A DNA stretch of 64,000 nt from Branchiostoma floridae (lineage: Eukaryota; Chordata; Leptocardii; Amphioxiformes; Branchiostomatidae), in contig NC_049996.1 in assembly GCF_000003815.2 (NCBI RefSeq), positions 17,666,973 through 17,730,972 of the forward strand, written 5' to 3'. Each line of letters begins with the position of its first letter. Position 1 is the first letter of the stretch. The notes beneath the pieces were generated by a model. The model saw nothing but the letters and a program-made list of their open reading frames with translations, was not told the origin of the DNA and did not search any database. Positions 34,561 through 46,490 of the stretch are shown here, piece after piece. The translations under genes were made by a program, and so were the position numbers.

Positions 34561-34880
34561 CCTGTCCTTGCCTCGGTCAAACCTGGCCAGAATGCTGTGA
34601 GGAAATTGCTCGTTTTCAGCACTCACATAAAATCGGCAAATATATCAAGGACTGCTTTGTTATTAGAAAGAATACTGAAACTAATGATTAGCCTACTTCA
34701 TTTCTATATGAATGAATTATGTCAGCCCTTATTGTTAAGCTTTATCCTATACCTCTATTTTGTACCTTATGTAATAGCTGTTGCCATACTTTGTACCATG
34801 TACAATTGTCGTGCAATAAAGTTCTTCATAAAAGACAGAGCATCACATATACCCATGTTGAAAGGTGGATTTGACAGGAG
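34561..34880. other. No gene seen
   Basis: Spacer between two arrays. The frame at 34597-34893 is hydrophobic but shows no domain and lies in AT-rich sequence. Confidence 0.3.
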
Positions 34881-34884
34881 TCCC

Positions 34885-35930
34885 TGCTATTAAGCATTGC
34901 CTGAATAAATGACTGCTGAGTGACATTTTGGGGCCTCACAGAAAATTGCCCAATCACCAAATTCTGCTCGAGCAACCTTTGATAAATTCTGTGGATAGCT
35001 TCCCTGGGTGTGCACCAATTGCTACATATCCAGGTTGTGCTGTGCATAGGAATGACCAGTGCTGTGTTTTGTAAGGGAAGGAGTATATTGGTATCTGGTA
35101 ATATGGAACAATGTGTTTTTGGGACCTGTCCCTAGTGCTAAACATGCGGCAGTTGTTGTTGTTGTTGTTGTGTCTCTCATAGAATGGATTCTAAAAATTG
35201 TTTTAGCCCAATGGCCTGTTCAAAACTGACAAAGTTCTGCGGATAGGTTCCCTGGGTGTGCATCAATTGCATTGAGTGCTGCATATGGAGGTTATGCTTT
35301 GCATAGGAATGACTTGTGCTGTGAGGTTTAGTAAGGGAAGGAGTATATGGGTATCTGGTAGATATAGAACAATGTGTTGGGGGACCTGTCTAAAGATGCA
35401 GTTGTTGTTGTTGTTGTTGTTGTTGTCTCTCAATGGAACTGACAAAATGCTGTGGGTGGGTTCCCTGTGTGTGCATCATTTACTGCATATCCAGATGATG
35501 CTGTGCATGGGAATGATTTTGTGCTGTGTTTTGTAAGGGAATGAGTATATTGGTATCTGGTATATATGGAACAATGCGTTTTGAGGACCTGTCCCTAGTA
35601 CTAAACAGATGGCTGTTGTTGTTGTTGTTGATGTTGCTGTGTCTCGTAGAATGGATTCTAAAGATTGTTTTAGCCCAGTGGCTTATTCAAAACAGACAAA
35701 ATTCTGCAGATAGGTTCCCTGTGTGTGCATCTATTGCAGTGGGTGCTGCATATTGACATTATGCTGTGCATAGGAATGACCTGTGCTATGAGGTTTAGTA
35801 TGGAAGGGGTTTACTGGTATTTCTTAAATATGGAACGATGCGTTCTGGGATTTATCCCTAGTGTTGAACATGCGGCTGTTATTGTTTCTCTCATAGAATG
35901 GATTCAGGGTTTTTGAAAACTACCAATTTG
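34885..35930. repeat. Tandem array, about 200-300 bp, 4 copies with GTT runs
   Basis: Landmarks are 'gataggttccctgggtgtgc', 'ctgcatatccaggttatgct', 'gtgcataggaatgacctgtg', 'gggaaggagtatattggtat' and 'gaacaatgtgtt'. Each copy then has a (GTT)n microsatellite (about 35150, 35401, 35615; shorter in the last) and 'ctctcatagaatggattcta'. The GTT number differs between copies. The run of leucines or asparagines in frames here comes from this microsatellite. Confidence 0.85.
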
Positions 35931-36179
35931 GCAATATGTGGTTCCTAAATAGATAAAGAATAATTAATGAAATGAAATCTTAGATTTCTTTAATATTCTT
36001 CCATTTCTGTTAAGAGTTTCTTAAAGCTAGTGAATAATTGGAGAAAAAAGCCGGCTTCCTAGCTGCAGTGTGCAGTGGAACTAGTCAGTATTGCCCTGTG
36101 GAAGGTGATATATATGGTAACCAAAATGTTGACTAGGCATTGAATCTCTAATTGTGTTCAAAGACCTTTGTGATCTGTT

Positions 36180-37035
36180 AGGTTCATTTGTTATTTTCCC
36201 CACCACATGTCCCTGGTGTTAACCTTGGAAGGAAGCTTACTAATGTAGTCAACTCCTTAATGTGTTATTGATTTGTTACTTCCAAGAACATCCCCAATCC
36301 TTCCATATTGCTGATCTTACAAGTAATTCATTGGCAATCGATTCCTGTGCCTTGTTCAGTGAGCTCTCTTATCAGGTTCTTGTGCTGATTTGATGAAGTT
36401 ATGACACAGCTGTACAATAATAGAAAAAGCCTCAACACATGCCCAATCCTTCCATATCGCTGATCTTACAAGTAATTCATTGGCAATCGATTCTATAGTC
36501 TTGTTCAATGAGCTCTCATATCAGGTTCTTGTACTGATTTGATGAAGTTGTCACACAGCTGTACAATAAAAGAAAAAGCCACAGAACATGCCCAATCCTT
36601 CCATATCGCTGATCTTACAAGTAATTCATCGGCAATCAATTCCTATGCCTTGTTTGGTAGGTTCTCATAGCAGCTTCTTGTGCTGATTTGATAAAGTTGT
36701 CACACAGCTGTACAATAATAGAAAAAGCCACAGAACATGCCCAATCCTTCCATATCGCTGATCTTACAAGTCATTCAGCGGCAATCGATTCCTGTGCCTT
36801 GTTTGGTGAGCTCTCATATCAGCTTCTTGTGCTGATTTGATAAAGTTGTCCAACAGCTGTACAATAATAGAAAAAGCCACAGCACATGCCCAATCCTTCC
36901 ATATGGCTGATCCTACAAGTAATTCATCGGCAACTGACATATATGTTTGGTGAGGTCTCATAGCAGCTTCTTGTACTGATTTGATGAAGTTGATACACAG
37001 CTGGACAATGATAGAAAAAGCCACAACAGCACTTA
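36180..37035. repeat. Tandem array, about 145-150 bp, 5-6 copies
   Basis: Landmarks are 'catgcccaatccttccatat', 'cgctgatcttacaagtaatt', 'catcggcaatcgattcct', 'tgatttgataaagttgtcac' and 'agctgtacaataatagaaaa'. Copies lie near 36290, 36438, 36588, 36738 and 36888. The minus frame 36764-37024 spans two copies and so looks like a protein repeat. Stops in the other copies argue against coding. Confidence 0.85.
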
Positions 37036-37960
37036 AATTCCATGCTTGGCCAATATTTCTTTGGCATCAAGGGTTAGAGTTTATCTAATGGGTCCACAAA
37101 GAGGCTGCCATTTTGCCAATATTCCTTTAGAAAAATTTTTTAGAGTCCAACGAATGGATCCTCTTTATAAAGATGCTATTGTTGTTGTGAAACAGTGTAA
37201 GAAGCCATTCAAATGTTCACAATCCTTTTAACAGACTGATTACACAAGTAATTCATCAGAATTTGATACCTATTTCTGTTCAGTAAGTATAAGTATTAGG
37301 TCAGCTATCAGTTTTGACAAAGGTGTCACAAAACCGTACCACCTGAAAAAGGCTGCAACGCTATAATTTCATGGCTGTCAAAGACATACGAGTGATTTGT
37401 GAGAAATTTATTCCTGTTTCTTGTCCAGTGAGTTACGATAAAGGTCAGTTGTCAGTGTCGACAAAAGGGTCACAAAACTTTACAGTCTGCAGGGCTTAAA
37501 TTTCATGCCTCTCATTGCTAAAGATAAGACGTCTTCCAAGTGGATCTCTGTTGTCATCAGGCTACGGTTCAACTTCCATTGTATAGGGAGCCCTTGTAAC
37601 TGCCTCACATTCTGTTTAGTTGAAGCCGTTTCATGACTGTACAGCAACAGGGGAAAACTGGAGCACTTCGATTTTATAGCTGTCAGGCTTCTGTTCAATT
37701 TCTTCTATTGTACACGGGGTTCTAGTGGAAAGAAATGAAAGTTCTATCAAGGGAGTCCCCTTTATAAGCAGAATGTACGTTTGTTGAAGCAGTATAGACA
37801 TCAATAGCAATGTAAATGATGTGTTACATTTATGCTGCTTTACATACAGTACTTTAAAGTCAACGGAAATTGTCAACTTGTTTTTTATAGGGTCATGCAT
37901 GCCATGAATTATGAGTACACATAACAACATAAATACAGACTCGGCTTACAATATTATAGC
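37036..37960. other. No gene seen; decayed repeats
   Basis: Weak echoes of a roughly 190-base unit ('tacacaagtaattcatcaga', 'cagtgagttacgataaa.gt', 'gtcacaaaac') around 37230-37490. No recognisable exon. Confidence 0.35.
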
Positions 37961-38222
37961 ACTCGTGGGTTAAGATTGGAGTGCAATTGTAGTATTCCAT
38001 ATAGCACCACATCTACATAGCATAGTACATAAAACTCTGTGATAGTAATTTGCATATTATTGGTCACTGACCTGAAGTAAAATCTTCTGCAGAAAAACTT
38101 GCCTCAAATTTTCCCTATAATCAATAAATAATGGTAAGACTATTCTATCTTCCTCTGCTAAATTACTAACCTACATCTGTCTTCGCAGGTGGGATATTTG
38201 ACTTTCATGATTTCTTGTAATA

Positions 38223-38801
38223 CGAGGGGCGTGCAATAAGTAATGGTCCTGACCCACTTCCAGTTGTCTGATCTAAATGAAATTTTGTATGTGTAATAAT
38301 TCATATCTCTATGGGTTATGTTGCAAAAGACAGCTCTGAACTAATTGTGGTTTCTGATTTACTGGTGTTTGAACTTAGTCAGGTGCGAAATGGACCAGGT
38401 GTGAAATGGAACCAGTTGAGTGTCGCGCAGTGATCCGGTTTTTGTATTTGAAAGGACGCACACCAAAGAAGACTTTTGATGAAATAAATGAAACTTATGG
38501 TGATGATGCCCCATCATATGACCTTGTAAAACGCTGGCATCCTGAATTCAAACGTGGCTGGAAGTCTGTGGAAACAGCTCCCAGACCTGGTCGTCCCTCT
38601 TGTGCCATTGATGAGGCATCAGTTGGAGGACCAACCTGGGGTGTCCTACAAAATCGGTGTCCAGAGCTGCATCAAACAATGGGAGAAATGCATAACTCTG
38701 GGTGATTCCTATGAAGAGAAAGACTAATAACTGTGCCAAGTTTCATTAATCTCCTGCTATGGGAAATGGGTCAGGACCATTACTAATTGCACGCCCCTTC
38801 G
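38223..38801 (+). mobile_element. mariner transposon, internally deleted
   Basis: Terminal inverted repeats of about 40 bp (cgaggggcgtgcaataagta at the left; the right end closes with ttgcacgccccttcg). Each end adjoins a TA dinucleotide, the mariner target duplication. Inside, the plus strand encodes the N-terminal DNA-binding part of a mariner transposase and, in another frame, its last residues. The DD(34)D catalytic core is missing. The element could move only if a full-length relative supplied transposase. Confidence 0.9.
38406..38729 (+). pseudogene. mariner transposase remnant: HTH start and C-terminal tail
   Basis: From the ATG at 38406 the frame encodes a mariner-type helix-turn-helix region: RAVIRFLYLKGRTPKKTFDE, then INETYGDDAPSYDLVKRW, FKRGWKSVE and the linker motif PRPGRPS (about residues 58-65). 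Homology then breaks. The family C-terminus (IKQWEKCITLGDSYEEKD and a stop at 38727-38729) follows in a second frame within about 60 bases. Full-length transposases are about 340-350 residues, so roughly 250 codons with all three catalytic acids are gone. Confidence 0.88.
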
Positions 38802-39030
38802 TATTCCATATAATATTGCATGCACATGACTAACATAAAACTCTGTGATACTCATTTGCATATCAGGTCACCAACATCAAGTACAATCCTTTAGCAAAAA
38901 TTAAAAAAAAAAGCTTTTGACTCAAATTTCCCATAATCAATAAATAATGGTACAACTATTTCATCTTCCTTTGCTAAATTACTGGCCTATCTGTCTTCGC
39001 AGGTGGTAAGTTTGACTTTCATGATTTCCT

Positions 39031-39735
39031 GCCTTTAGAAGTGGTAATTCCTTTCCCACAGTCGGATGAGCCCTTTTCTCTTTAATCTTACCCTTGGGGC
39101 GCCGAGCAAAGTCTTAACAAAGCCAAGGCGTCTTCACCTGTTCACAAGACGTCTTCACCCGTTCACAGTGCTGATTGTGGTGAAAAGGTGGAAGCTGGTG
39201 ATGAAGTTTGTGTGATCACAGTTTTGTCATGTGATGTATAAAGGCCTGTCTGGGATTTGTTTAATGTGACTCTGACTTCACGAGCTTTTCTATCAGTTAA
39301 ACTTTGACTAAAGAATTGTTTATAGATGGCAAGAGAGTTCAATAAAAAAAGTTGGATTTAGACACGCAAGGATGAATGCAAATTTCTGACAACAGATCTT
39401 TGTTGAACGGCCAAAAGTGATTTATCGCCTCACATTTTGTTTTTCTGCTACCTGCCCTCAAGGCAATAATGGCTGGTCTTACTTCCCAATGCTAAAACAA
39501 GAACAGTTTGGAGATCATGGTATTTTCTGTCAAGCCGGTGGTTTTTAAAAAGTATACATGTGTGTGTGATCTAAAAAAAGTCAGATGCAAGAAGGATTTT
39601 ACATTCTTTTATCATTTTATACAGTCACCAGTATCCTATCTTTGTTCACTTCCGGAAACAACTCACAAAACTAGACACTTTTCCCTCTACCCATTTCTTT
39701 TGATATTGCAATCCAGCATGAATTTTATTGGGACC
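39031..39735. other. No gene seen
   Basis: Contains a short duplication ('caagacgtcttcacccgttc' near 39142 against 'aaggcgtcttcacctgttca' near 39123). No exon recognised. Confidence 0.3.
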
Positions 39736-39775
39736 TGAAAACCAAGAAATCAAATTGGCGAGGCCTTCATACTAG
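39736..39775. mobile_element. Fragment of Harbinger-like MITE terminus
   Basis: aaaccaagaaatcaaattgg followed by cgaggcctt closely resembles the right end of the element at 44642-45011 (aaccaagaaattaaattggt, gtggcctta). Only one end is recognisable here. Confidence 0.5.
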
Positions 39776-40059
39776 TTTTTGCAGTGATGCCAAGACGACA
39801 TTGCTTTCCTCCACTGTCACAATGACGTGTGTATCCCCCTGCTTGTGTAGTACATGATTTATCACTCTATGCACCATTTTTGACAGTCTGTTGTGTGAAA
39901 GCTTTCTGGGGATTTGTTTTACCTACATTATGAACAATCATTGTCACCCCTTCTGGTGAGTTCGGTAATGGCTTTGTGCCTTGTGGACATATTGTCTTCC
40001 TACTGTTGGAGAGTTGACATGAAATTTGCTTCTCATCAGTAGCAAGTGTGCCAAGTTAC

Positions 40060-40620
40060 AATAAAAGCTTTTCTGGGATTTGAGTCACATTGTCAGCTGT
40101 AGTTTCTGGAACTTGAAGTGTGTTGTCGCGAAGTTGAAGATGACAGCAAAATTTGCAGGTTTCATTGGATTTTGCTGTAAAATCTTCCTCGTCACATCAT
40201 TCTCTAATGCAATTCTACAAAAAAAATGATTCCTGTTGCATTATCAGCTGCAGTTTCTGGGACTTGAAGTGTGTATTGTTATAAAGTTGAAGATGGCAGC
40301 AAAATTTGAAGCTTTTCTTGGACTTGAGTTGTAAAAAGGCCTCCTCCGTATTCTCTAAAATACAATTCTACCAGAAAGATTACTAAGAAAGAGAAATGGC
40401 CACAGATTTGTCTAAATCTTCAGACAATATTAGCTAAATATCCATGGATAAATTATGGCCTATGGGAATAGGATGATGTATGACACAATCAAATTTACAA
40501 CTTTGACACATAAAAAAATCAGATCTAACTGTCATTGGTTCTTTTAGTGATGCATTTTTGTCTTGTGACTGAAAAAGACAAATTGCCACAAATCTTCTGT
40601 TTATATCAGCGAAACCTCCA
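40060..40620. repeat. Degenerate array, about 190 bp, 2-3 copies
   Basis: Shared: 'tcagctgtagtttctggaac', 'ttgaagtgtg', 'agttgaagatgacagcaaaa' and 'tttgaagcttttcttgga'. Also 'ccatggataaattatggcc' near 40443 and 'catggataagttatggccag' near 40619. Non-coding. Bases 39776-40060 and 40620-40890 show no other feature. Confidence 0.6.
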
Positions 40621-40902
40621 TGGATAAGTTATGGCCAGCGGGAAAAGGGGGATATATGAAATTTACAGATTTGACATATGAAACAATCAGATCCAACTGT
40701 TCCTGGTTTTGCATTTTTATCCCGTGGGAAGATCAGCAAACTATCGCTGCAGGAAAGGTAATATATAGACTTTATATTTGCTTGTCAGGAGATTTGAAAA
40801 GTTATGAGAAAAGACTCTTCTTGGATTTGATTTCTGTATATCAAGACAGTGGGCTGTACAAAACTTTTAAGTCTCCCTTCTGCAAGTTTGTTGGAAACAA
40901 AC

Positions 40903-41244
40903 CAGGGCTCTAGCCAGCTCGAATTTTTTTTCCGTCAGCCAATTCCCATTGTCGTGAAAACCGCGAAAATTAAGTTAGAAAGACGGAACTGAGACCTTGA
41001 AAAACAAGTTTTTAATGAGATTATCGTATGCGAAAGGGCGCTGACACACTTAGTCAACAATCATAACAATAGCAAAACAAACAGTGTGTGGCTTTTACAG
41101 CCATGGACGGTGTCCCCAAGCCGCCTGTAGCTTCCACCAAGAATTTTTGTCCGTCAAGTTTGACGGATTGGTTTAAAAAATTTTCCATCACACGCAGGAA
41201 ATTTCCGTCAATTGACGGAAAAACGGACGCTGGCTAGAGCCCTG
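40903..41244. mobile_element. hAT-type MITE with 8-bp target duplication
   Basis: Perfect 16-bp terminal inverted repeats: cagggctctagccagc and gctggctagagccctg. They are flanked by identical aaacaaac on each side (40895-40902 and 41245-41252). CAGGG ends plus an 8-bp duplication are diagnostic of hAT. The 342-bp interior is non-coding and carries several inverted 'ttgacgga'/'tccgtcaa' motifs (about 41152-41220), plausible subterminal binding sites. Confidence 0.93.
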
Positions 41245-41252
41245 AAACAAAC

Positions 41253-42055
41253 TTACCTTGATGAAGATTGAAATACTCTTGACTTTTTTGAAGGGTAGGC
41301 ATCTGTAAATGTTACAGGACCTGGTGATTTCTTGTCTATGTAGACAATTACATTTGAAAGATGATACACGTCAGAATACGGCTTGAATGATTATCTTCCT
41401 CAAGTAAAATAATAAAACATTAGGCCTCTGAGTGCTTGATTTGAAGTTTGCATACCTACATGTACAGCCATGGTAGTAAAGTTTTAAAACTTCTTTAACA
41501 GAGGAAATATTGCTTTTTCAATTGAAACTAAATATATGTGCACAGAAACAGCGGTGGGCCCATCTAGGGATTTGGGTTGTAACAAATTCCCCCAATATCC
41601 TCCTCCTGTGTGGGTTTGTGAAGAAGTACCGCACAAACTCACCCTGTCAGGAAAGCCTCCTCAATATGCACCAAATAAGTGTCCTCCGAGAATTAACAAC
41701 CCATAGGAATATTTCTGACGTACGGTACTTAAAATTGATGGTCTTTGAGGATTTGTTGTATAATAGCAGAGTTATAAGTCAGGTCTAAATGAGTCTGCTG
41801 CCTTTGGGGACTATAGGGGAGTATCAGCAACATAGGGTATCATTTGTCGTTCCTGTACCTCACAATGTTGAGGATTTGCAAGGTTTAGGGTGAAAAATGT
41901 GGCAATTTTCTTCCAGAAATAGCTTCCTGGGGCTTGCTTCTTATGATGTACGCCTTGTGGAACTTTTGTAGTAAGTTTTAATGGGTTTTCCCAGTATCAG
42001 GAACAAGAAGTATGCAGCCTAACTTTCTCAAACTTACTTTTGTCTCGTCAATGTA
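41253..42055. other. No gene seen
   Basis: The frame 41510-41788 has no recognisable domain. Nothing else identified. Confidence 0.3.
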
Positions 42056-42170
42056 GGTTAGACATCCAGGTAATATAGTACGCCAAATAGCAATTACTCA
42101 AGCAACTGGATATGGGTTTTGGAATCTGTCAGACTTTTCAGATAACATCCACTATGATCTTTCATCAGTG
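42056..42170. repeat. Dispersed repeat, copy 3 of 3
   Basis: Contains ttagacatccaggtaata, tacgccaaatagcaattact and caagcaactggatatgggtt, then 'cagataacatccactatgat'. The first module is inverted relative to the copy at 27510-27583, while the second and third are in the same orientation. Confidence 0.6.
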
Positions 42171-42379
42171 AGACATGTTTTTCATTTCACAAAATTGCAA
42201 CACAGAATACCAGTTTTTTTCTTAAAGTTTACAAATTAAATTGGGTATTCAGGCTCACATCTACATCGACACATTACCCACTTTTATGGGTGGTCTCTTG
42301 CTCAAGTTTGACTGTGCTTATCAATCATTCCAAGTACAGAATCGGAGTGTGTAGCGGTTTACTCATTGTTATATAATAT

Positions 42380-43720
42380 AATATGAAATTCAATTCAGAT
42401 TCTGCAGCGCTGAGTTGTCAAACTCTATTCCAATCTCATTCCAGAAAAATTATGTTTCCAGCAGCGTAATGCCTTCATCTGATGACTTGTTCTACCACCG
42501 GAATCATCTAAATGTTGTAACTGGAGACTTGAAAACCCGGTTAACTCCGAAATGCTGTTTATGTGTCCTTTGATCAGTATTGACAATAGTAAAATCCTAA
42601 TTGATATCAGCCCTACAGTGTCGGCTGTGGCTAAACAGTCCTATACCAGAATAACAGTCTCTCATAGGGCACATCTGTAAGCTGAGTCATGATCAGGTCT
42701 GTTGTAGAGTTCTTTTCTCACGATCCGCTTTTCTTCTGCCCTGTGCATCAGTCTGGTTTCTCCTGGTTTTCTCATACTTAATACAAATTCAGATTCTGCA
42801 GCGCTGAGTTGTCAAACTCTATTCCAATTTCATTCCAGACAAATTACATTTTCTATCCTCCATCTGATGACTTTTTCCGCTGCGGGAATCATCCAAATGT
42901 TGTAACCAGAGACATGAAAACCTGGTTGACTCCAAAATATTGTTTATGTGTCCTTTGATCAATATTGACCATAGTAAAATCCTAAGTGATATCCGCCCTA
43001 CAGCGTCAACTGTGGCTAAACAGTCCTATACATGAATGACAGTCTCTGCCACATAGGGCACATCATCTGTAGGCTGACTCAGGTCTGTTGTAGAGTTCTT
43101 TTCTCAGGATCCACTTTTCTTCTGCCCTGCGTATCAGATAGTTTCTCCTGATTTTCTCATACTTAATACAAATTAAGATTCTGCAGTGCCGAGTTGTCAA
43201 ACTCTATTCCAATCTCATTCCAGACAAATTACATTTCCTATCCTCCATCTGATGACTTGTTCCACCACAGGAATCATCCAAATGTTGTAACGGGAGACTT
43301 GAAAACCTGGTTGACTCCAAAATATTGTTTATGTATTGACCATAGTAAAATCCTAATTGATATCAGCCCTACAGTGTCGACTGTGGCTAAACAGTCCTAT
43401 ACCAGAATGACAGTCCCTGCCGCACAGGGCACATCTGTAAGCTGACTCATGATTAGGTCTGTTGCAGAGTTCTTTTCGCAGGATCCGCTTTTCTTCTGCA
43501 CTGCGCATCAGTCTGGTTTCTCCTGATTTTCTCCTACTTAATACAAATTCAGATTCTGCAGTGCCGAGTTGTCAAACTCTATTCCAATCTCATTCCAGAC
43601 AAATTACATTTCCTATCCTTCGTCTGATGACTTGTTCCGCCGCGGGAATCATCCAAATGTTGTAACTCGAGACTTGAAAACCCGGTTTACTCGGAAATCT
43701 GACGGCTTGGCACGTTTGTG
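42380..43720. repeat. Tandem array, about 380 bp, 4 copies
   Basis: Copies start at the anchor 'cagattctgcag.gc.gagtt', about 42395, 42787, 43173 and 43549. Shared blocks include 'gtcaaactctattccaatct', 'catccaaatgttgtaac', 'gtggctaaacagtcctatac' and 'ggtctgttgtagagttcttt'. The copies are about 90% alike by eye. The last stops after 'gaaaacccggtttactc' and runs into unrelated sequence. Similar frames at 43194 and 43569 are two copies of the same stretch, not a gene. Confidence 0.92.
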
Positions 43721-44638
43721 GGTTTATAATTGCGGCGCCGTCAGAGCTATTTTGGGTTGAAGAGATTCGGTAGCTCCCCTTAATGGAAGTTTTATCACTT
43801 TTCGCCGTAAAGTTTTTATGGTCTGTTTGAAGATTTTATGATCTATTCAAAGCGCACCCGCATATGACGCAAAACATGGGGAATGCTCCTGCCTTGACTG
43901 TTAAACTACGCATAAATGTGTCTGGTAAAGTTTGATTTCTCTAGACATATCCGAGCAATATGAGAAACCTATCCTTAACAATACAAACGGATTGTAAAAA
44001 CAGTGGAATATGTTATTCATTTAGTAAGTATAGCTTGCTTTTGACAAGGGTAGTCATAACTTTTACATGTTACATTAGTGAGGTATCATTTGCAAGGTAG
44101 TAAACCTAAACCTGAGGATATTCAAGATTGTATGGGATCTGACTACTAGTAAGCCTGACTCTCCCAACTAGAAGTAACAAATTCGACATTTTTCGGTGAT
44201 TTGTTACTTTTACCTATCATGAACTGTTAAAAGTTTTGACAGACTCTATCCAATAAACCTTCTCTCTGCTGCCGTACCCCATAACTGATACAGATTTAGG
44301 GTTGAATGGCTACCTTAGCAGGGTAAAGGTTAAACATTTATGCTTGATCTAGAAAGAAATCAAGATTACTTCATAATATCTGTTCTGTTAAAACAGATAA
44401 AGGAAATTTAAGTGAAGTTAATTTTGTTAAAAATCACTGGTGGCTACACCAGTCTAATTTGTTTGTTCTTATAAGTTTAAAAAAAGGAAAAGGCTTAAGA
44501 CATTGCAGAGCATGAGAAAAATGTCTGTACCTTGGTACACACAGTTTCAAGTTTCTCTAAAAATCCTTATTTTAAATCTCATTCTCATGCTTGTAGTTTA
44601 AAATGTCTGAAAACTAGCAAGATAAATTGATGTTGTCT
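43721..44638. other. No gene seen
   Basis: Non-coding by inspection. The sequence gcggcgccgtcagagc near 43733 is a small GC patch at the array's right edge. Confidence 0.3.
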
Positions 44639-44641
44639 TTA

Positions 44642-45011
44642 GGCCACACCAATTTCATTTCTTGGTTCACGGATTCGCTCGCTCCTATTTTTTCGAAAAA
44701 AACAACAACAAAAATTACCACTCAGCAAATTTTCACCATTAATGAAACCATTCACCAACTTTTTGGTGTAGCAAATTGGCCTTTATATTATAAGCTCCTT
44801 AAAGTGTGGGTACAGGTGCTGTTACTGTACAGTAATAGTGCTTTTGTACTTTTTTCAAGCTGAAAACTTTTTATCCTTAGTTTATGTTTTGGATTAGCCC
44901 TTACCTTTACCCCAACCATTTTACAATTTTTATTTTTATTTTTATTTCGCCCTCTCGCTCCATATTTTTTATGAAAAAATCCGTGAACCAAGAAATTAAA
45001 TTGGTGTGGCC
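44642..45011. mobile_element. PIF/Harbinger-like MITE, TTA target duplication
   Basis: Terminal inverted repeats start ggccacaccaatttcatttc at the left. The right end is the near-complement, finishing with aaattggtgtggcc. Homology of the arms extends over about 37 bp, including ttggttcacgga/tccgtgaaccaa. The flanks are TTA on both sides (44639-44641 and 45012-45014), the usual Harbinger duplication. The 370-bp interior has no transposase frame; the two short frames inside are chance. Confidence 0.88.
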
Positions 45012-45129
45012 TTAAGAGGGACTAAAACTCCACGTCATTCATCACAAAGTAACAGAAATATCACTACCGTCTGGGGAACCTAATGGAATGTGTAGACTTT
45101 TACCTCACGTTTATAGACCTCTCTTTACG

Positions 45130-46490
45130 AGAATGTTGGGAATTAATAAACTATCATCAGAACCATCTTTGTTGTAACAGTAAGCCTGGGAGCAGACTGT
45201 AGGGTTTGCTGTCTACAGGTGCTTTCATAAAGATTTAATGATCAGAGTTAACATTTCAGTGGTGACATGCATTGTAAAGATTTCATTACTATAATGATGA
45301 TAGTGTAAACTTTACTGGTGACTTTGTCAACATCGATTGTGTATCAAGGGAAAATAGGGGAGAGAAGTGAAGCTCTTTTTTGCAGTTTCATTCAGGGTTT
45401 TTATAACATTTTACTTTGTGGTTGACATGAAAAAACGTTTGCACAAAATTGAACATGAAAATCTTGTGAATCGATAAACTATTATCAGAATCATCTTTGT
45501 TGTAACAGTAATCCTGGGAGAAGGCTGTAGGGTTTGCTGTCTACAACGTTTGAATTGCTCTGATAAAGATTTAATGATCAGAGTTAACATTTCACTTGAG
45601 ACTCGGGAATGATTATGGTGTACACTCCACCGGTGCCTATCATGGGAAAATAGGGGAGAGAAGTGACGCTCTTTTCTGCAGTTTCATTCAGAGTTTTTAC
45701 AACATTTTCCTTTGTGGTTGACATGAAAAAAAGTGTCTGCACAAATCGAACATGTCACTATTCTTTGTGAGACTTCTCTTTGTGAGAAAGTTTGAATCAA
45801 TAAACTGTTAGAACAACATCACAGTAAGCTTTAGAGCAGACTGTAGGGTTTGCTGTCTGCTTAACTGGGCCGATAAAGTTTTCATGATCAAAGTTTACAT
45901 TTTGCTGGAGACATGGTAAAGATTCCATGATTACTGTCTACACCTCGCTGGTAACAAAATTGATTGGCCATCAAGGGGAAAATAAAGGAGAGAAATGAAG
46001 TTCTATTCTGCAGTTTCATTCAGGTTTTTTAACAACATTTTACTTTGTGGTTGACATGAAAAAAAGGGTCTGCACGAAATCGAACATGTCATGTTAGATT
46101 TCTCTTTGTGAGAAACTTGGAATCAATAAGCTATTGTCAGAACAACATCACAGTAAGCTTTAGAGCAGACTGTAGGGCTTGCTGTCTGCTATGCTAAAGT
46201 AGACCGATAAAGTTTCCATGATTAAAGTTTACATTTCGCTGGTGACATGGTAAAGATTTCATGTTTTCTGTGTACACTCCACTGGTGACTTTGTCAAAAT
46301 CGATTGTCTATGAAGGTGACATTCACCGTAGCTGCATGGGAGAGACGTTTTGTCTCATTTGCAGTTTTCTTTCTGCTGTGATTTAATGATTTTTGCCAGA
46401 AGTTTTCACTTTGTGGTCGATGTGAAATAGAAAACAGAGTGGAAACAAAATCGAACATGTCATCCTAAAAGTCTTAAAAGTAAGTCTTGT
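45130..46490. repeat. Tandem array, about 330-370 bp, 4 copies
   Basis: Landmarks are 'agactgtagggtttgctgtc' (about 45197, 45525, 45838, 46164), 'gataaagatttaatgatcag', 'gagagaagtgaagctctttt', 'tgcagtttcattcagg' and 'actttgtggttgacatgaaa'. The units end with 'gaatcaataaactat'. Copies degrade toward the right. Confidence 0.9.

Larger units (their letters stand above)
37970..39030. repeat. Direct duplication, about 236 bp, split by a mariner element
   Basis: Two copies (about 37975-38213 and 38808-39028) share 'cataaaactctgtgatag', 'tttgcatat', 'ataatcaataaataatggta', 'tctgtcttcgcaggtgg' and 'tttgactttcatgatttc'. The mariner derivative at 38223-38801 lies just after the first copy, so it landed in an existing tandem pair. 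Confidence 0.8.

Noticed and set aside
36764-37024. Minus frame with an apparent internal protein repeat (AFSIIVQL...FIKSAQEA)
   Set aside because: It simply reads across two copies of a 145-150-bp DNA array; the other copies carry stops.
38990-39010. Tiny exon flanked by ctgtcttcgcag and gtaagt-like sequence
   Set aside because: It would be 3 bases long, and its duplicate at about 38185 does not keep the donor.
42380-43760. Paired frames at 43194 and 43569 with near-identical starts
   Set aside because: They are two copies of one non-coding 380-bp unit; the remaining copies do not keep the frame.
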